This document shows, piece after piece, positions 27,024 to 35,864 of a stretch of 64,000 nucleotides of DNA. The position numbers and the translations under genes were made by a program. Every line of letters begins with the position of its first letter. Position 1 is the first letter of the stretch. The stretch lies in assembly GCF_007558815.1 (NCBI RefSeq), contig NZ_VLTJ01000042.1, positions 310,001-374,000 of the forward strand, read 5' to 3'. This DNA is from Verticiella sediminum (GTDB taxonomy: Bacteria > Pseudomonadota > Gammaproteobacteria > Burkholderiales > Burkholderiaceae_B). The notes beneath the pieces are model-generated. The model worked only from the letters and a program-made list of their open reading frames with translations. It ran no database searches and was not told where the DNA came from.

Positions 27024-27836
27024 ATGAAGAACGACGCATCTTCGCCGGGAATCACCGAGACAGCGCCGGCGTCGACGCTGTCGTCCGTCCGCAAGGCGTG
27101 CCGGATACTGAAGGCGATCGCCGGCTCGAGCGAGGCTCGCCTCACGTCGATCGCACAGGATACGGGCCTGGACAAGGCCACCATCCTCCGGCTGGTGGAC
27201 ATGCTGGCGGCCGAAGGTTTCGTTGTGCGCGATGCCGGCAGCAAGCTGTTCGGCCTCGGACCTGAGGCCTGCGGCATAGGCGCCGCCGCCATCGCGCGCA
27301 CCGACATCGCCGCCGTCGCCCGCCCCAGCATGCTGCGGCTGGCCGCCGAGTTCGAAGACACCGTCATGGTGATGGTGCCCAGCAGTTGCTACGCCGTCTG
27401 CGTGGGCGTCGAATTGGGTTCGTTCGCATTGCGCGCCAATTACCTCGCCGCCGGGGGGCGCCGCCCTCTGGCCGTCAGCGCGGGCAGCATGGCGCTGCTG
27501 GCCACGCTCCCCCATGCCGAGTACGAGGCGGTCATGCCGACCGTGCGCCAATTGATCGCGCCGTATCCGCGCCTGAACGACGCACTGATCGACACCATGA
27601 CGCGGGAAACACGCCAACGAGGCTACGCGATGAGTATCGACCTGCTCATCGAGCGCGTCGGCAGCATCGGCGTCGCGGTCGTCGATGCTCAGCAGCACCC
27701 CTTGTTTTCGCTGAGCATTGCCGCGCTGAGCGAGCGCATCGTCGGGCGCCGGCCTGCCCTGGTTCAGGCACTGCAGCGGGAAGCCGACATCTGCCGCCAG
27801 GCCTGGGCTGTCGCAGTCGGCGAACCACGGGACTGA
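27024..27836 (+). CDS. IclR-family transcriptional regulator
   Basis: 270 residues from ATG 27024; a TTG 45 bases upstream is also in frame. The winged helix is visible as SSVRKACRILKAIAGSSEARLTSI with TGLDKATILRLVDMLAAEGFV, and the effector domain has YAVCVGVELGSFALRANY and RETRQRGYAMSIDLLIERVG. It lies between the peptide transporter arm and the CoA-transferase gene and points toward the latter, so it most likely controls the CoA-transferase/hydratase unit; control of the transporter is an alternative. Confidence 0.85.
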   Translation: MKNDASSPGITETAPASTLSSVRKACRILKAIAGSSEARLTSIAQDTGLDKATILRLVDMLAAEGFVVRDAGSKLFGLGPEACGIGAAAIARTDIAAVARPSMLRLAAEFEDTVMVMVPSSCYAVCVGVELGSFALRANYLAAGGRRPLAVSAGSMALLATLPHAEYEAVMPTVRQLIAPYPRLNDALIDTMTRETRQRGYAMSIDLLIERVGSIGVAVVDAQQHPLFSLSIAALSERIVGRRPALVQALQREADICRQAWAVAVGEPRD

Positions 27837-27889
27837 AAGCGCAGTGCACGGCGTCGCCCGCCGATTCTTTCTCTTTGGAGCGCCACCCC

Positions 27890-29128
27890 ATGATGAACAC
27901 CTCGAACTCCGATGAATGCAGCCATGCGAATGAGGGCGCGGCCGGCAGAATGCCGTTGGCAGGCATCCGCGTGCTCGACCTCAGCCGGGTGCTGGCCGGG
28001 CCTCTTTGTGCCCAGATGCTTGGCGACTATGGCGCGGACGTGATCAAGGTGGAGCCTCCAGCAGGAGACCAGGGCCGTTCGTCGGGCCCGCCGTACCTCG
28101 ACGGCGACTCGGCCATGTACTACGGCCTGAACCGGAACAAGCGCGGCATCGCACTGGACCTGTCCCGACCCGAGGGCCGGGACGTGATGCACCAGCTACT
28201 GGGCGACGCGGACGTTCTGATCCACAACTTCAAGCCAGGCACGCTGGAACGCTGGGGACTGGACTACGACACGCTGAAGGCGGACTTTCCGCGCCTGATC
28301 ATGGTGTCCATCACGGGGTTCGGCGCCACAGGGCCGTTGGGAGGCACGCCCGGCTACGACGGCTCGGCCGGCGCCTGGGCCGGCGTCATCGCGGCCAACG
28401 GCAGCATCGAGAGCGGGCCGATGCGCCTTGGTATTTCGGTGGTCGATGTCTCGACCGGCCTGCATGCGGCGCTCGGCGTGCTGTTGGCCTTGCAGGCGCG
28501 CAACCATACGGATCGCGGCCAGCACATCGACCTGGCCCTGTTCGACTGTTCGCTGCCTCTGCTCAACCCGCATGTGGCCAACTGGCTGCAAGGCGGCGAG
28601 CGCACGCCGCTGACGGGCAATCAACACCCGACCTTCACGCCGATGGGGGTGTATCAGACGGCGGACCATCCGATATATCTGGCGGTCTCCACCGACCGGA
28701 ACTTCGTCGCCCTGTGCAATGTGCTCGGCCGCCCCGAGTGGGCGGCCGATCCGCGCTTCGCCAGCATGGCCGCGCGTGCACGCCATCGGACCGAACTGAT
28801 CGAGCTCATCACCCAGGCCTTCTCCCGGGAGAAGGCACAGGAGCTGGCGCTGCGGCTCAACGCCACCGGCATTCCGGCTGGCGCGGTACTGCATGTGGCC
28901 GAGGCACTGGCGCACCCGCATACCCTGCATCGCAACATGTATGTCGAAGTGGACGGCTACCGGACGATCGGCTTGCCGATCAAGCTGTCCGACACGCCCG
29001 GACAGATCCGGCGCGTGCCTCCGGCTTTCGGCCAGCACACACACGAAGTGCTGGCCGAAGCGGGCCTCGACGAAGAAACGATCACACGACTGCAGGATCA
29101 AGGAATCAGTCCTGAACAACGCGGCTGA
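27890..29128 (+). CDS. class III (CaiB/BaiF) CoA-transferase
   Basis: 412 residues; ATG 27890 follows GGAG. Family III features are MPLAGIRVLDLSRVLAGPLC at the N terminus, the CoA-binding GADVIKVEPP, NRNKRGIALDLS, and the catalytic Asp at about residue 186 in ISVVDVSTG, which forms the acyl-aspartyl anhydride. The enzyme moves CoA from a donor such as succinyl-CoA to a carboxylic acid. Together with the adjacent Bug receptor and enoyl-CoA hydratase it would activate an imported acid for beta-oxidation-like breakdown. Acid identity unknown. Confidence 0.9.
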   Translation: MMNTSNSDECSHANEGAAGRMPLAGIRVLDLSRVLAGPLCAQMLGDYGADVIKVEPPAGDQGRSSGPPYLDGDSAMYYGLNRNKRGIALDLSRPEGRDVMHQLLGDADVLIHNFKPGTLERWGLDYDTLKADFPRLIMVSITGFGATGPLGGTPGYDGSAGAWAGVIAANGSIESGPMRLGISVVDVSTGLHAALGVLLALQARNHTDRGQHIDLALFDCSLPLLNPHVANWLQGGERTPLTGNQHPTFTPMGVYQTADHPIYLAVSTDRNFVALCNVLGRPEWAADPRFASMAARARHRTELIELITQAFSREKAQELALRLNATGIPAGAVLHVAEALAHPHTLHRNMYVEVDGYRTIGLPIKLSDTPGQIRRVPPAFGQHTHEVLAEAGLDEETITRLQDQGISPEQRG

Positions 29129-29154
29129 CCCACCACAACAGCGAGGAGACCACC

Positions 29155-30132
29155 ATGTACAACATCCGACCCTGGAAATCAGCGGTCGCCCTGACGGGCA
29201 TACTGCTGGGCGCGCCGATGGCGGCACTGTCGGCCACTTACCCGTCCAAGCCCATTACGCTGATCGTTCCATTCGCCCCCGGCGGCATGGCGGATCAGGT
29301 GGCGCGAGTCATCGCTCCGGCCATCCATGCGGAGTACAAGGTGCCGGTCATCGTGGAGAACAAGGCGGGAGCAGGCGGCTCGATCGGCAATCACGCGGTG
29401 GCCAGCGCCCCCGGCGACGGCTATACCCTGCTCGTGGCCAGTGCCGGCATCACCACCGAGGCAGCCACCCGCAAGAATCTTCCGTACGACATGCGCACCG
29501 ACCTGGCGGCAGTGACCCAGTTGGTCGTGATGCCGAACGTGGTCCTGGTCAATGAGCGCTTCAAGGCGCAGACACTCGGGGACCTGATCAGCTATGCGCG
29601 GGAAAAACCCGATACGGTACTGGCAGGGTCGTCAGGCATAGGCAGTTCGACGCACTTTGCCACCGAGCTGTTCAACGCCACCGCCGGCATCAAGACCGTG
29701 CACGTTCCTTACAAGGGCGGAGCGCCGACGTGGCAAGCGCTGATGGCCGGCGAGATCAACATGTTGATCGACCCGCTGCCCAGCGCCAGAAACCTGGTGA
29801 ACTCCGGCAAGGTCCGCGCGCTTGCCTTGGCCGCGGCCGAACGTTCGCCGCTCCTGCCCGATCTGCCCACCACGGCCGAGGCGGGATTGCCCAGCTATGG
29901 CTCGGAGATGTGGTTCGGCCTGTTTGCTCCCGCAAGCACGCCGCCCGAACTGCTCGATCGTATCCAGCAGATGTTTCGCCACGCTCTGGACGACGGCAAC
30001 GTCAGGAAATGGAGCCTGGAACACGGGCTCAGCGTGGTGGGCAATTCGCCCGAGGCGTTCCATGCCGCCAACGCCAAGGAAATCGAACGCTGGACGGAAC
30101 TGGCCCGCCTGCACCACATCGAGGTCGATTGA
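29155..30132 (+). CDS. Bug/TctC-family periplasmic receptor
   Basis: 325 residues preceded by GAGGAGA. Signal peptide ends near LSATYP; Bug signature ITLIVPFAPGGMADQVAR, ENKAGAGGSIGNHA and PGDGYTL. It is 26 bases after the CoA-transferase and 94 bases before the enoyl-CoA hydratase gene, so it is probably the binding protein for the acid metabolised by this operon. No dedicated permease from the TctAB family is present, but an MFS carrier closes the operon. Confidence 0.9.
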   Translation: MYNIRPWKSAVALTGILLGAPMAALSATYPSKPITLIVPFAPGGMADQVARVIAPAIHAEYKVPVIVENKAGAGGSIGNHAVASAPGDGYTLLVASAGITTEAATRKNLPYDMRTDLAAVTQLVVMPNVVLVNERFKAQTLGDLISYAREKPDTVLAGSSGIGSSTHFATELFNATAGIKTVHVPYKGGAPTWQALMAGEINMLIDPLPSARNLVNSGKVRALALAAAERSPLLPDLPTTAEAGLPSYGSEMWFGLFAPASTPPELLDRIQQMFRHALDDGNVRKWSLEHGLSVVGNSPEAFHAANAKEIERWTELARLHHIEVD

Positions 30133-30226
30133 GTACGCATGGACATACGAGCCGCTTCCGCCTGAAGGCGGGAGCTTGCCTCGGCCCATGGTCGCACGAC
30201 ACCGCGCAGCAGATATAGGACATGAC

Positions 30227-30997
30227 ATGAAGGAACGTTTTTTCAAGGGCAGCGCGCTGGAGGTGACCCGCACCGGGCCGGTCGCCACGGTCACGTTCAT
30301 GCGCGAACAGCAACGCAACGCGCTCAACGCAGCCCTGCTGCATGAACTCGACGACAGCATCCGTCTGCTGCGCGCGGCACCGGACATCACGGTCGTCATC
30401 CTGACCGGAGGCGAGCGCTACTTCTCCGCAGGAGCGGACCGCAAGGACCCCGCCTTGTTCGGGGAGCATGACCCGCAGCAACGCCGGCTAGGGTTGATCG
30501 CGCGTTCCGACATCGCACGCAGTTGGGGTGAGCTGCCGCAAGTGACGATTGCGGCGATCGAAGGCTATGCCGTGGGCGGAGCACTCACCATCGCGCTGAG
30601 CTGCGACTTTCGCGTCATGGCCGAAGACGCCTTCATCTACGTACCGGAGATCGACATCGGCATGCCCTATGGCTGGAGCACGCTGCCACGGCTGGCGGCG
30701 CTGGCCGGCCCATCGGTGGCGCGCAGGCTGGTGATGCTGGCGGAGCGGATCCCGGCGCCGCAAGTGCTGGAGTGGAAACTTGCGGACTATCTGACGGCGC
30801 CGGGGCTCAGCCTGGCGCGAGCCAGCGAACTGGCGAGTCAGTTGGCGGCCAAGCCGGCATTGGTGCTGTACATGCTCAAGCGATCGATCAACGCCTTGCA
30901 GAACGCACTTTCGTCCCTGGCCAGCCACGGCGAAGCCGACCAGGCAGTGCTGTGCCACCTGGCATTGTCGGGCGATCGGCATACCGCTGCCCAGTAA
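30227..30997 (+). CDS. enoyl-CoA hydratase/isomerase (crotonase) family protein
   Basis: 256 residues from ATG 30227. Crotonase motifs: oxyanion-hole segments YFSAGADRKD and EGYAVGGALTIALSCDFRVM, and the acid in YVPEIDIGMPYGWSTLPRL. The second catalytic Glu typical of true hydratases is not clearly present in the loop before the second oxyanion residue, so isomerase, hydrolase or decarboxylase chemistry is possible. It follows the CoA-transferase and Bug genes, so it should act on the CoA thioester they supply. Confidence 0.85.
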   Translation: MKERFFKGSALEVTRTGPVATVTFMREQQRNALNAALLHELDDSIRLLRAAPDITVVILTGGERYFSAGADRKDPALFGEHDPQQRRLGLIARSDIARSWGELPQVTIAAIEGYAVGGALTIALSCDFRVMAEDAFIYVPEIDIGMPYGWSTLPRLAALAGPSVARRLVMLAERIPAPQVLEWKLADYLTAPGLSLARASELASQLAAKPALVLYMLKRSINALQNALSSLASHGEADQAVLCHLALSGDRHTAAQ

Positions 30998-31011
30998 CGG
31001 AGGCGGCTGCT

Positions 31012-32232
31012 TTGGCGCAGGAGTTCGACGCGACACCGGCTCGCCCCTTCCATATCCTGCCGGTCATCGTACTGTCGCAATTCGCGGGCACCTCGCTCTG
31101 GTTCGCCGGCAACGTCGTGGCCGCCGATCTGGCGCAGGGCCTCAGCGCGGCCTGGCTGGTCAGCGCAGTACAGCTCGGGTTCATCTCGGGCACGGTGGTG
31201 TCCGCCTGGCTGCGTCTGGCCGACCGCTACTCTGCCAATCGCTTGTTCCTGTGCGCATGCTGCGCCGGCGCACTGTTCAACGATCCGCTGACCGTGCTCG
31301 CGCTGCGCATGGACAGCTCCGCGGCCGTACTGGCGCTGCGCTTTCTGGTCGGGGTGTCGCTGGCGGGGATCTACCCGATCGGCATCCGGGCGGCCGCCGG
31401 CTGGTACCGGCAGGGGTTGGGCAAGGCGCTGGGGTACCTGACCGCCGCGCTGGTACTGGGCACCGCCTTTCCGCATCTCGTGCGCGGACTGGGAGCATCG
31501 CTGAGCTGGCAGACCGTGTTGCATGCTTCGTCGCTGCTGGCCCTGCTCGGCGGATTGGTCCTGTACTGGACGGTGCCCGAGGGGCCGCACCTCAAACGAG
31601 GGAGCGAGTCGGAGAGGCATGCGATGGCGGGTCTGGCCGTCGTCTGGCGCCAACGACCCCGCTTGCGGGCGGCGGCCTGCGGGTACTTCGGGCATATGTG
31701 GGAGCTCTATGCATTCTGGGCGTTCGTCCCCGTCTATCTTGCCGGATACTTTCACCTGCATGGGCAAACGCCTTCGGCCTCCATCGTGTCGCTGTGGTCG
31801 TTTGCCGTGATCGCAGCCGGCGTGCTGGGCTGCGTCATAGGCGGCGAGGTCTCGCAGCGGCGCGGCAGCGCATCGGTTGCCGCGACCCAATTGTCGATAT
31901 CGTGCGCATGCTGCCTGCTGTCGCCGCTCGCCTACTGGCTGCCCACTCCTCTCTATATTGCCTTCCTGCTGCTGTGGGGCATTGCCGTCGTGGGAGATTC
32001 AGCCCAGTTCTCCGCGCTGAACGCGCAAGCCGCGCCGCCGCAGCAGGTCGGCAGCGTGATCACGCTGGTGAACTGCATCGGCTTTTCCATCACCGTCGTC
32101 AGTATCCAGTTGACCGGCATGCTGGCTGAGCTGATGCAACCGCGCTACCTGCTGGTGCTGCTGGCAGTGGGGCCGTTGGCCGGCTTGGGAGTGTTCGTGC
32201 GCGGGTATTCGAACGAGAAGAAGACGGCTTGA
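31012..32232 (+). CDS. major facilitator superfamily transporter (TTG start)
   Basis: 406 residues, about 12 transmembrane helices. The frame has no ATG before the first helix; TTG at 31012 is taken as start because GGAGG-like sequence (ACGGAGG, 30996-31002) lies nine bases upstream, 14 bases after the hydratase stop. The N terminus continues HILPVIVLSQFAGTSLWFAGN; the loop between helices 2 and 3 reads LRLADRYSANR, a variant of the MFS GxLaDrxGrR motif. It resembles cyanate/nitroimidazole-type carriers. It may import the operon's substrate or export a product. Confidence 0.8.
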   Translation: MAQEFDATPARPFHILPVIVLSQFAGTSLWFAGNVVAADLAQGLSAAWLVSAVQLGFISGTVVSAWLRLADRYSANRLFLCACCAGALFNDPLTVLALRMDSSAAVLALRFLVGVSLAGIYPIGIRAAAGWYRQGLGKALGYLTAALVLGTAFPHLVRGLGASLSWQTVLHASSLLALLGGLVLYWTVPEGPHLKRGSESERHAMAGLAVVWRQRPRLRAAACGYFGHMWELYAFWAFVPVYLAGYFHLHGQTPSASIVSLWSFAVIAAGVLGCVIGGEVSQRRGSASVAATQLSISCACCLLSPLAYWLPTPLYIAFLLLWGIAVVGDSAQFSALNAQAAPPQQVGSVITLVNCIGFSITVVSIQLTGMLAELMQPRYLLVLLAVGPLAGLGVFVRGYSNEKKTA

Positions 32233-32420
32233 ACCCTCGACGGCCTTGGCCGCCCCGGAGTGTGCGTGGCGGGCGGGGCAAGCCCGCTGTCCGGACGTGA
32301 CAAACCCATATCTCCACAACCGCGCACTGGGCTTGAAGGCTCGCGGGCAAGCTTCTCGAGCTCGTCGGCCCGCCCCGGCTCCCCGACAGGGGAGCCGTCG
32401 CATCCTTGCCGGCTCAGGCA
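32233..32420. terminator. convergent intergenic region with strong hairpin
   Basis: Between convergent MFS and Bug genes. CGGCTCCCC (32376-32384) pairs with GGGGAGCCG (32389-32397) around a GACA tetraloop, a stable 9-bp stem that could end transcription from both sides, although T-runs are lacking. Confidence 0.5.
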
Positions 32421-33401
32421 TCAATCCACGAGCAGATCGACTTCGCCGAGCAGGCCAGCCCACACGTTGTATTCCTTCTCGAAAGCCGTCTTGAGATCCA
32501 CGCCGCCGCCTGGCGAAGGAATGGCGCCCAATGCATGGAGCCTCTGCGCGACATCCGGCATGCCGAGCACCTTTTGCACATCGTCCGCAATTTTCTGCGC
32601 GATCTCCGAAGGGACCCCGGCCGGCGCGAAAAGACCGAAGGATTCAACCGACTCGAACCCCGGAAACACGGACTCCGACAGCGTGGGGACATCCGGCAAC
32701 CCCGAGAAGCGGCTCGAGGACGTGACGGCCAAGGGACGCAGGGTACCGGCTTCGATGTGGGAAATCACGGATGGAATCGCAATGATGAGCAGTTGCACCT
32801 GATCGCCGATGAGGTCCGTCACGGCTTGTGCGCCGCCTTTGTAGGGAATGCCCTGAACGTCGATCCCGGATCGGTACTTCAGCAGCTCCATCGTGCGATG
32901 GCCATTGGTCAGCGGCACCGGGATCGCATAGTTGAGCGCTCCAGGCCGGCGTTTTGCGAAGTCGAAAACTTGCTTGACGTCGCCGACCTGGCCGAAACGC
33001 TGGTTCGTCACCAGGACACCCGGCGCCGTGGCAACGGGCGCCACGGGGGTCAAGTCCTTCTGGAAGTCGAAGCTGAGGTTCTTCCGGACCAGCGGCAGAA
33101 TGGCATGATTGCTGGGGAAAAGGCCCAAGGTGTAGCCGTCGGCCTTGCTGCGCGCCAATGCTTCGGTGGCAATGATTCCCAGCGCACCGGGCCGGTTCTC
33201 GACCACGACGGTCGTCGCCCAGGTATCTGCCAGTTTCTGCGCGACGAGCCTGCCGAGTAGGTCTGCCGTTCCTCCCGCGGTGGTGGGTATCAACAGGGTG
33301 ACCGGCCTTTCCGGAAATTGCGCTCTGGCCGATGGCGACATCAAGGCAAATGCCGTTGCCGCCATGGCGATGAAAACTTGGAATGCTCGAAACTTGCTCA
33401 T
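32421..33401 (-). CDS. Bug/TctC-family periplasmic receptor, distal gene of aromatic-type operon
   Basis: 326 residues. Signal peptide MSKFRAFQVFIAMAATAFAL with cleavage near ARAQFP; Bug signature VTLLIPTTAGGTADLLGR, ENRPGALGIIA and KADGYTL. It is 45 bases downstream of the NTF2-like gene and on the same strand as the monooxygenase operon, which thus contains two different Bug receptors. Confidence 0.9.
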   Translation of the reverse strand: MSKFRAFQVFIAMAATAFALMSPSARAQFPERPVTLLIPTTAGGTADLLGRLVAQKLADTWATTVVVENRPGALGIIATEALARSKADGYTLGLFPSNHAILPLVRKNLSFDFQKDLTPVAPVATAPGVLVTNQRFGQVGDVKQVFDFAKRRPGALNYAIPVPLTNGHRTMELLKYRSGIDVQGIPYKGGAQAVTDLIGDQVQLLIIAIPSVISHIEAGTLRPLAVTSSSRFSGLPDVPTLSESVFPGFESVESFGLFAPAGVPSEIAQKIADDVQKVLGMPDVAQRLHALGAIPSPGGGVDLKTAFEKEYNVWAGLLGEVDLLVD

Positions 33402-33446
33402 GTGTCTCCTCCTGCCTGGTTTGGCGGTATTCCGTGCCGCTCCCGC

Positions 33447-33917
33447 TCAGGCGGAATTGCGCTGCAACATGCGGTAGGTTCTATCGGTCCCTTCCGTGAC
33501 GTGTGCCAGAACCGAGCGCTCGCAGATCATGGCCATACCGTCCTGGATCCGGATCTTGTCGATATAGCGGCCGAAGACGCGATAGCGGCCAGCGTCGACC
33601 AACTGATGTTCCGCGACGAAATAGGCGGTGGACTGCAGCAGTTCGGAATCAGGCAGCGTGTGCACCACCGGCGGGGAGACGTTGTGGCTGGTGCGTTGGA
33701 AGACACTCAGCCGCTCTTCGAAGAAGCTTCTGATCTCGCCATGCCCCTTGTGCTCCGCCGTCGGGGAATAGATCCATCTCGCCTGAGGATCGAAGAACGA
33801 GAGCAGCGCGTCGAGATCGGCGCGGTCCAGAGCGTCCGCGTACCCCTGGAGTGCCTCGTTGACAGCGGCCCAGGTGGCGAAATCACGGACCAGGGTTGCA
33901 TTCGGTTGTCTTGTCAT
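33447..33917 (-). CDS. NTF2-like (SnoaL_4 / ring-hydroxylase beta-subunit-like) protein
   Basis: 156 residues. LQGYADALDRADLDALLSFF, ARWIYSPTAEHKGHGEI and YRVFGRYIDKIRI give the cone-shaped NTF2-like fold of SnoaL_4 and small hydroxylase subunits. No large Rieske oxygenase subunit is present, so a structural beta-subunit role is unlikely; a cyclase, isomerase or dehydratase role in the pathway is possible. It lies between two Bug receptor genes in the monooxygenase operon. Confidence 0.75.
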   Translation of the reverse strand: MTRQPNATLVRDFATWAAVNEALQGYADALDRADLDALLSFFDPQARWIYSPTAEHKGHGEIRSFFEERLSVFQRTSHNVSPPVVHTLPDSELLQSTAYFVAEHQLVDAGRYRVFGRYIDKIRIQDGMAMICERSVLAHVTEGTDRTYRMLQRNSA

Positions 33918-33960
33918 TTCCTGTTCTCAAAAAAATCCTTGAACTGCCGGGTTCGGCGTC

Positions 33961-34920
33961 CTATTGGGGTTCGATGCCGGCGAGCTGCGCGTCCTGCTTC
34001 CAGCGTTCGATCTCCCGGGTGATGAAGGTCTCGAAATCGCTGCCGTACAAGGGCGCGACGGTCTGGTGCATGGCCTTGACCTGGCCGACGAAGTCGCTGT
34101 CCTGGAACGCCTTCCGAAAGGCGTCCTCGAGCTTGGCCAGCACCGCCGGCGGCGTGCCTGAAGGCGCGACGATACCCTGCCAACCCATGACATCCGCATC
34201 TCGCACGGACTCGCCGAGCGTGGGTATGTCAGGCAGCTCGGCCAGCCTGCGGTCTGCCGTCACCGCAAGTGCCCGGGCACGCCCCGACTGGATCAGGGGG
34301 ACTGCGACGGGCAGGTCGGCGAACGTGTAGTCGATGTGTCCGCCCAGCATGTCGGTGACCGCTGCAGGGATGCCCTTGTAGGCCGCGTTGACGACGTTCA
34401 GGCTCGCGCCGCGGGCGAGCTTGGCTGCGGCGACCTGCGAAGCGGCCGAGCCATAGCCCACGGAGAAGCTCCGGTTCGCGTCGGCCTGCAAGGCAGCCAC
34501 ATCGGCGTAGGGCGACTCGCTGCGCACCAGAAGCATCATGGGCCCCGTGCACAGGCGCACGACCGGAGCAAAATCCCTGAGCGGGTGATAGCCGGCGTCC
34601 TTGTACAAGGCCACGTTGGCCGCGTGCGTCGTGTTGGTCGCCAGCGCCAGGCTGTAGCCGTCCGCCGCCGCACGCGCCACTTCCATCGTACCCACGACGC
34701 CCAATGCGCCTGCACGATTCTCGACGACCACGCTGCGCCCGAAGATCTTTTGCAACTGCTGCGCGACCAGGCGGCCGAGCATGTCGGGCCCGCTCCCGGC
34801 GGGATAAGGCACGACGATCCGGATGACGCGTGCGGGATAGTCCGATTGCCCCCAGGCGATCCTTGCCGCACCGAAGCCTACCGCAGCTCCTGCTGCGCAT
34901 ACGAAAGCTCTTCTTTTCAT
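33961..34920 (-). CDS. Bug/TctC-family periplasmic receptor with twin-arginine-like signal
   Basis: 319 residues. ATG 34920 is chosen because AGGAGTG precedes it and the signal begins MKRRAFVCAAGAAVGF, which has a twin-arginine-like start; cleavage near AWGQSD. Bug motifs: IRIVVPYPAGSGPDMLGR, ENRAGALGVVG and AADGYSL. It follows the FAH-family gene by 71 bases and is followed by the NTF2-like gene. Confidence 0.9.
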   Translation of the reverse strand: MKRRAFVCAAGAAVGFGAARIAWGQSDYPARVIRIVVPYPAGSGPDMLGRLVAQQLQKIFGRSVVVENRAGALGVVGTMEVARAAADGYSLALATNTTHAANVALYKDAGYHPLRDFAPVVRLCTGPMMLLVRSESPYADVAALQADANRSFSVGYGSAASQVAAAKLARGASLNVVNAAYKGIPAAVTDMLGGHIDYTFADLPVAVPLIQSGRARALAVTADRRLAELPDIPTLGESVRDADVMGWQGIVAPSGTPPAVLAKLEDAFRKAFQDSDFVGQVKAMHQTVAPLYGSDFETFITREIERWKQDAQLAGIEPQ

Positions 34921-34991
34921 GTTGCACTCCTCCTCAGCCACCGCACTCGCCGGTACCGGTCGAGCCGGCCAGCATCGGTGATGGACCCTTG

Positions 34992-35852
34992 TCAAGCTTC
35001 AGCCACGATCCCGTTGCGAAGCACGCCGATGTTCTCGATCTCGACTTCGCACACATCGCCGGGCTTCATCCACACCCTGGGCGTTCGCGCCAAGCCCACA
35101 CCGGCCGGTGTGCCGGTGATGATGAGATCGCCGGGCTGCAGCGCCATGGCTTCGGAGCAGGCGGACACCAGCGTAGCCACATCGAAAATCATGTCCGCGG
35201 TGTTGGCATCCTGCATCGTTTCTCCGTTCAGCCTGCATTGGATCCGCAGGCCCTTGGCACCGGCGGGAAGCTCGTCGGCCGTCACCATCTCCGGGCCGAA
35301 GCCGCCGCTCGCGTCGAAGTTCTTGCCGAGCGTCCATTGATTGGTCCGCAACTGATAGTCGCGAATCGAGCCGTCGTTGAAGATCGAGTAGCCCGCCACA
35401 TGGTCGAGCGCGGAGGATGTCGGGATGTACCGTCCGCCTTTGCCGATGATCGCCACCAGCTCGGCCTCGTAGTCGAACTCGCGCGACACGCGCGGGCGCA
35501 CCAGCGGCTGGCCGTGCGCCACCCAGGACGACGGGTAGCGCTGGAACACCACGGGGTGGCGCGGCAGCTCGAACCGGCTTTCGGCCGCATGATCCACATA
35601 GTTGAGCCCGATCGCGAACGCCTTCGCCGGATTGCCGACTGGCGGCAGCAGGCGCAGTCCGTCGATGGGCAATACGCTCCTGGCCCTTTGCTGCGCGGCG
35701 CTCGCTTGCGCCATCCCGGACTCGCCCTGGCGCAGCAGCTCGTCCAGCGTATCCGGCAAGCCGTCCGCGCTCAGGTCGACGATCCGCTCGGCGTCGAGTC
35801 GAGCACCGATGGCGGGGCGGCCGTCCTCGTGTGCAAAAGCAATGAACCTCAT
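34992..35852 (-). CDS. fumarylacetoacetate hydrolase (FAH) family protein
   Basis: 286 residues. The FAH catalytic domain covers NPAKAFAIGLNYVDHAAES, the metal-binding EAELVAIIGKGGR with acid residues, GYSIFNDGSIRDYQ and the end block IITGTPAGVGLARTPRVWMKPGD. Members hydrolyse C-C bonds, or act as 2-oxo-hydrolases, decarboxylases and hydratases in meta-cleavage pathways. It lies 12 bases after the extradiol dioxygenase, so processing of the ring-cleavage product is the natural role. Confidence 0.85.
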   Translation of the reverse strand: MRFIAFAHEDGRPAIGARLDAERIVDLSADGLPDTLDELLRQGESGMAQASAAQQRARSVLPIDGLRLLPPVGNPAKAFAIGLNYVDHAAESRFELPRHPVVFQRYPSSWVAHGQPLVRPRVSREFDYEAELVAIIGKGGRYIPTSSALDHVAGYSIFNDGSIRDYQLRTNQWTLGKNFDASGGFGPEMVTADELPAGAKGLRIQCRLNGETMQDANTADMIFDVATLVSACSEAMALQPGDLIITGTPAGVGLARTPRVWMKPGDVCEVEIENIGVLRNGIVAEA

Positions 35853-35864
35853 GTTGAATCCCTT

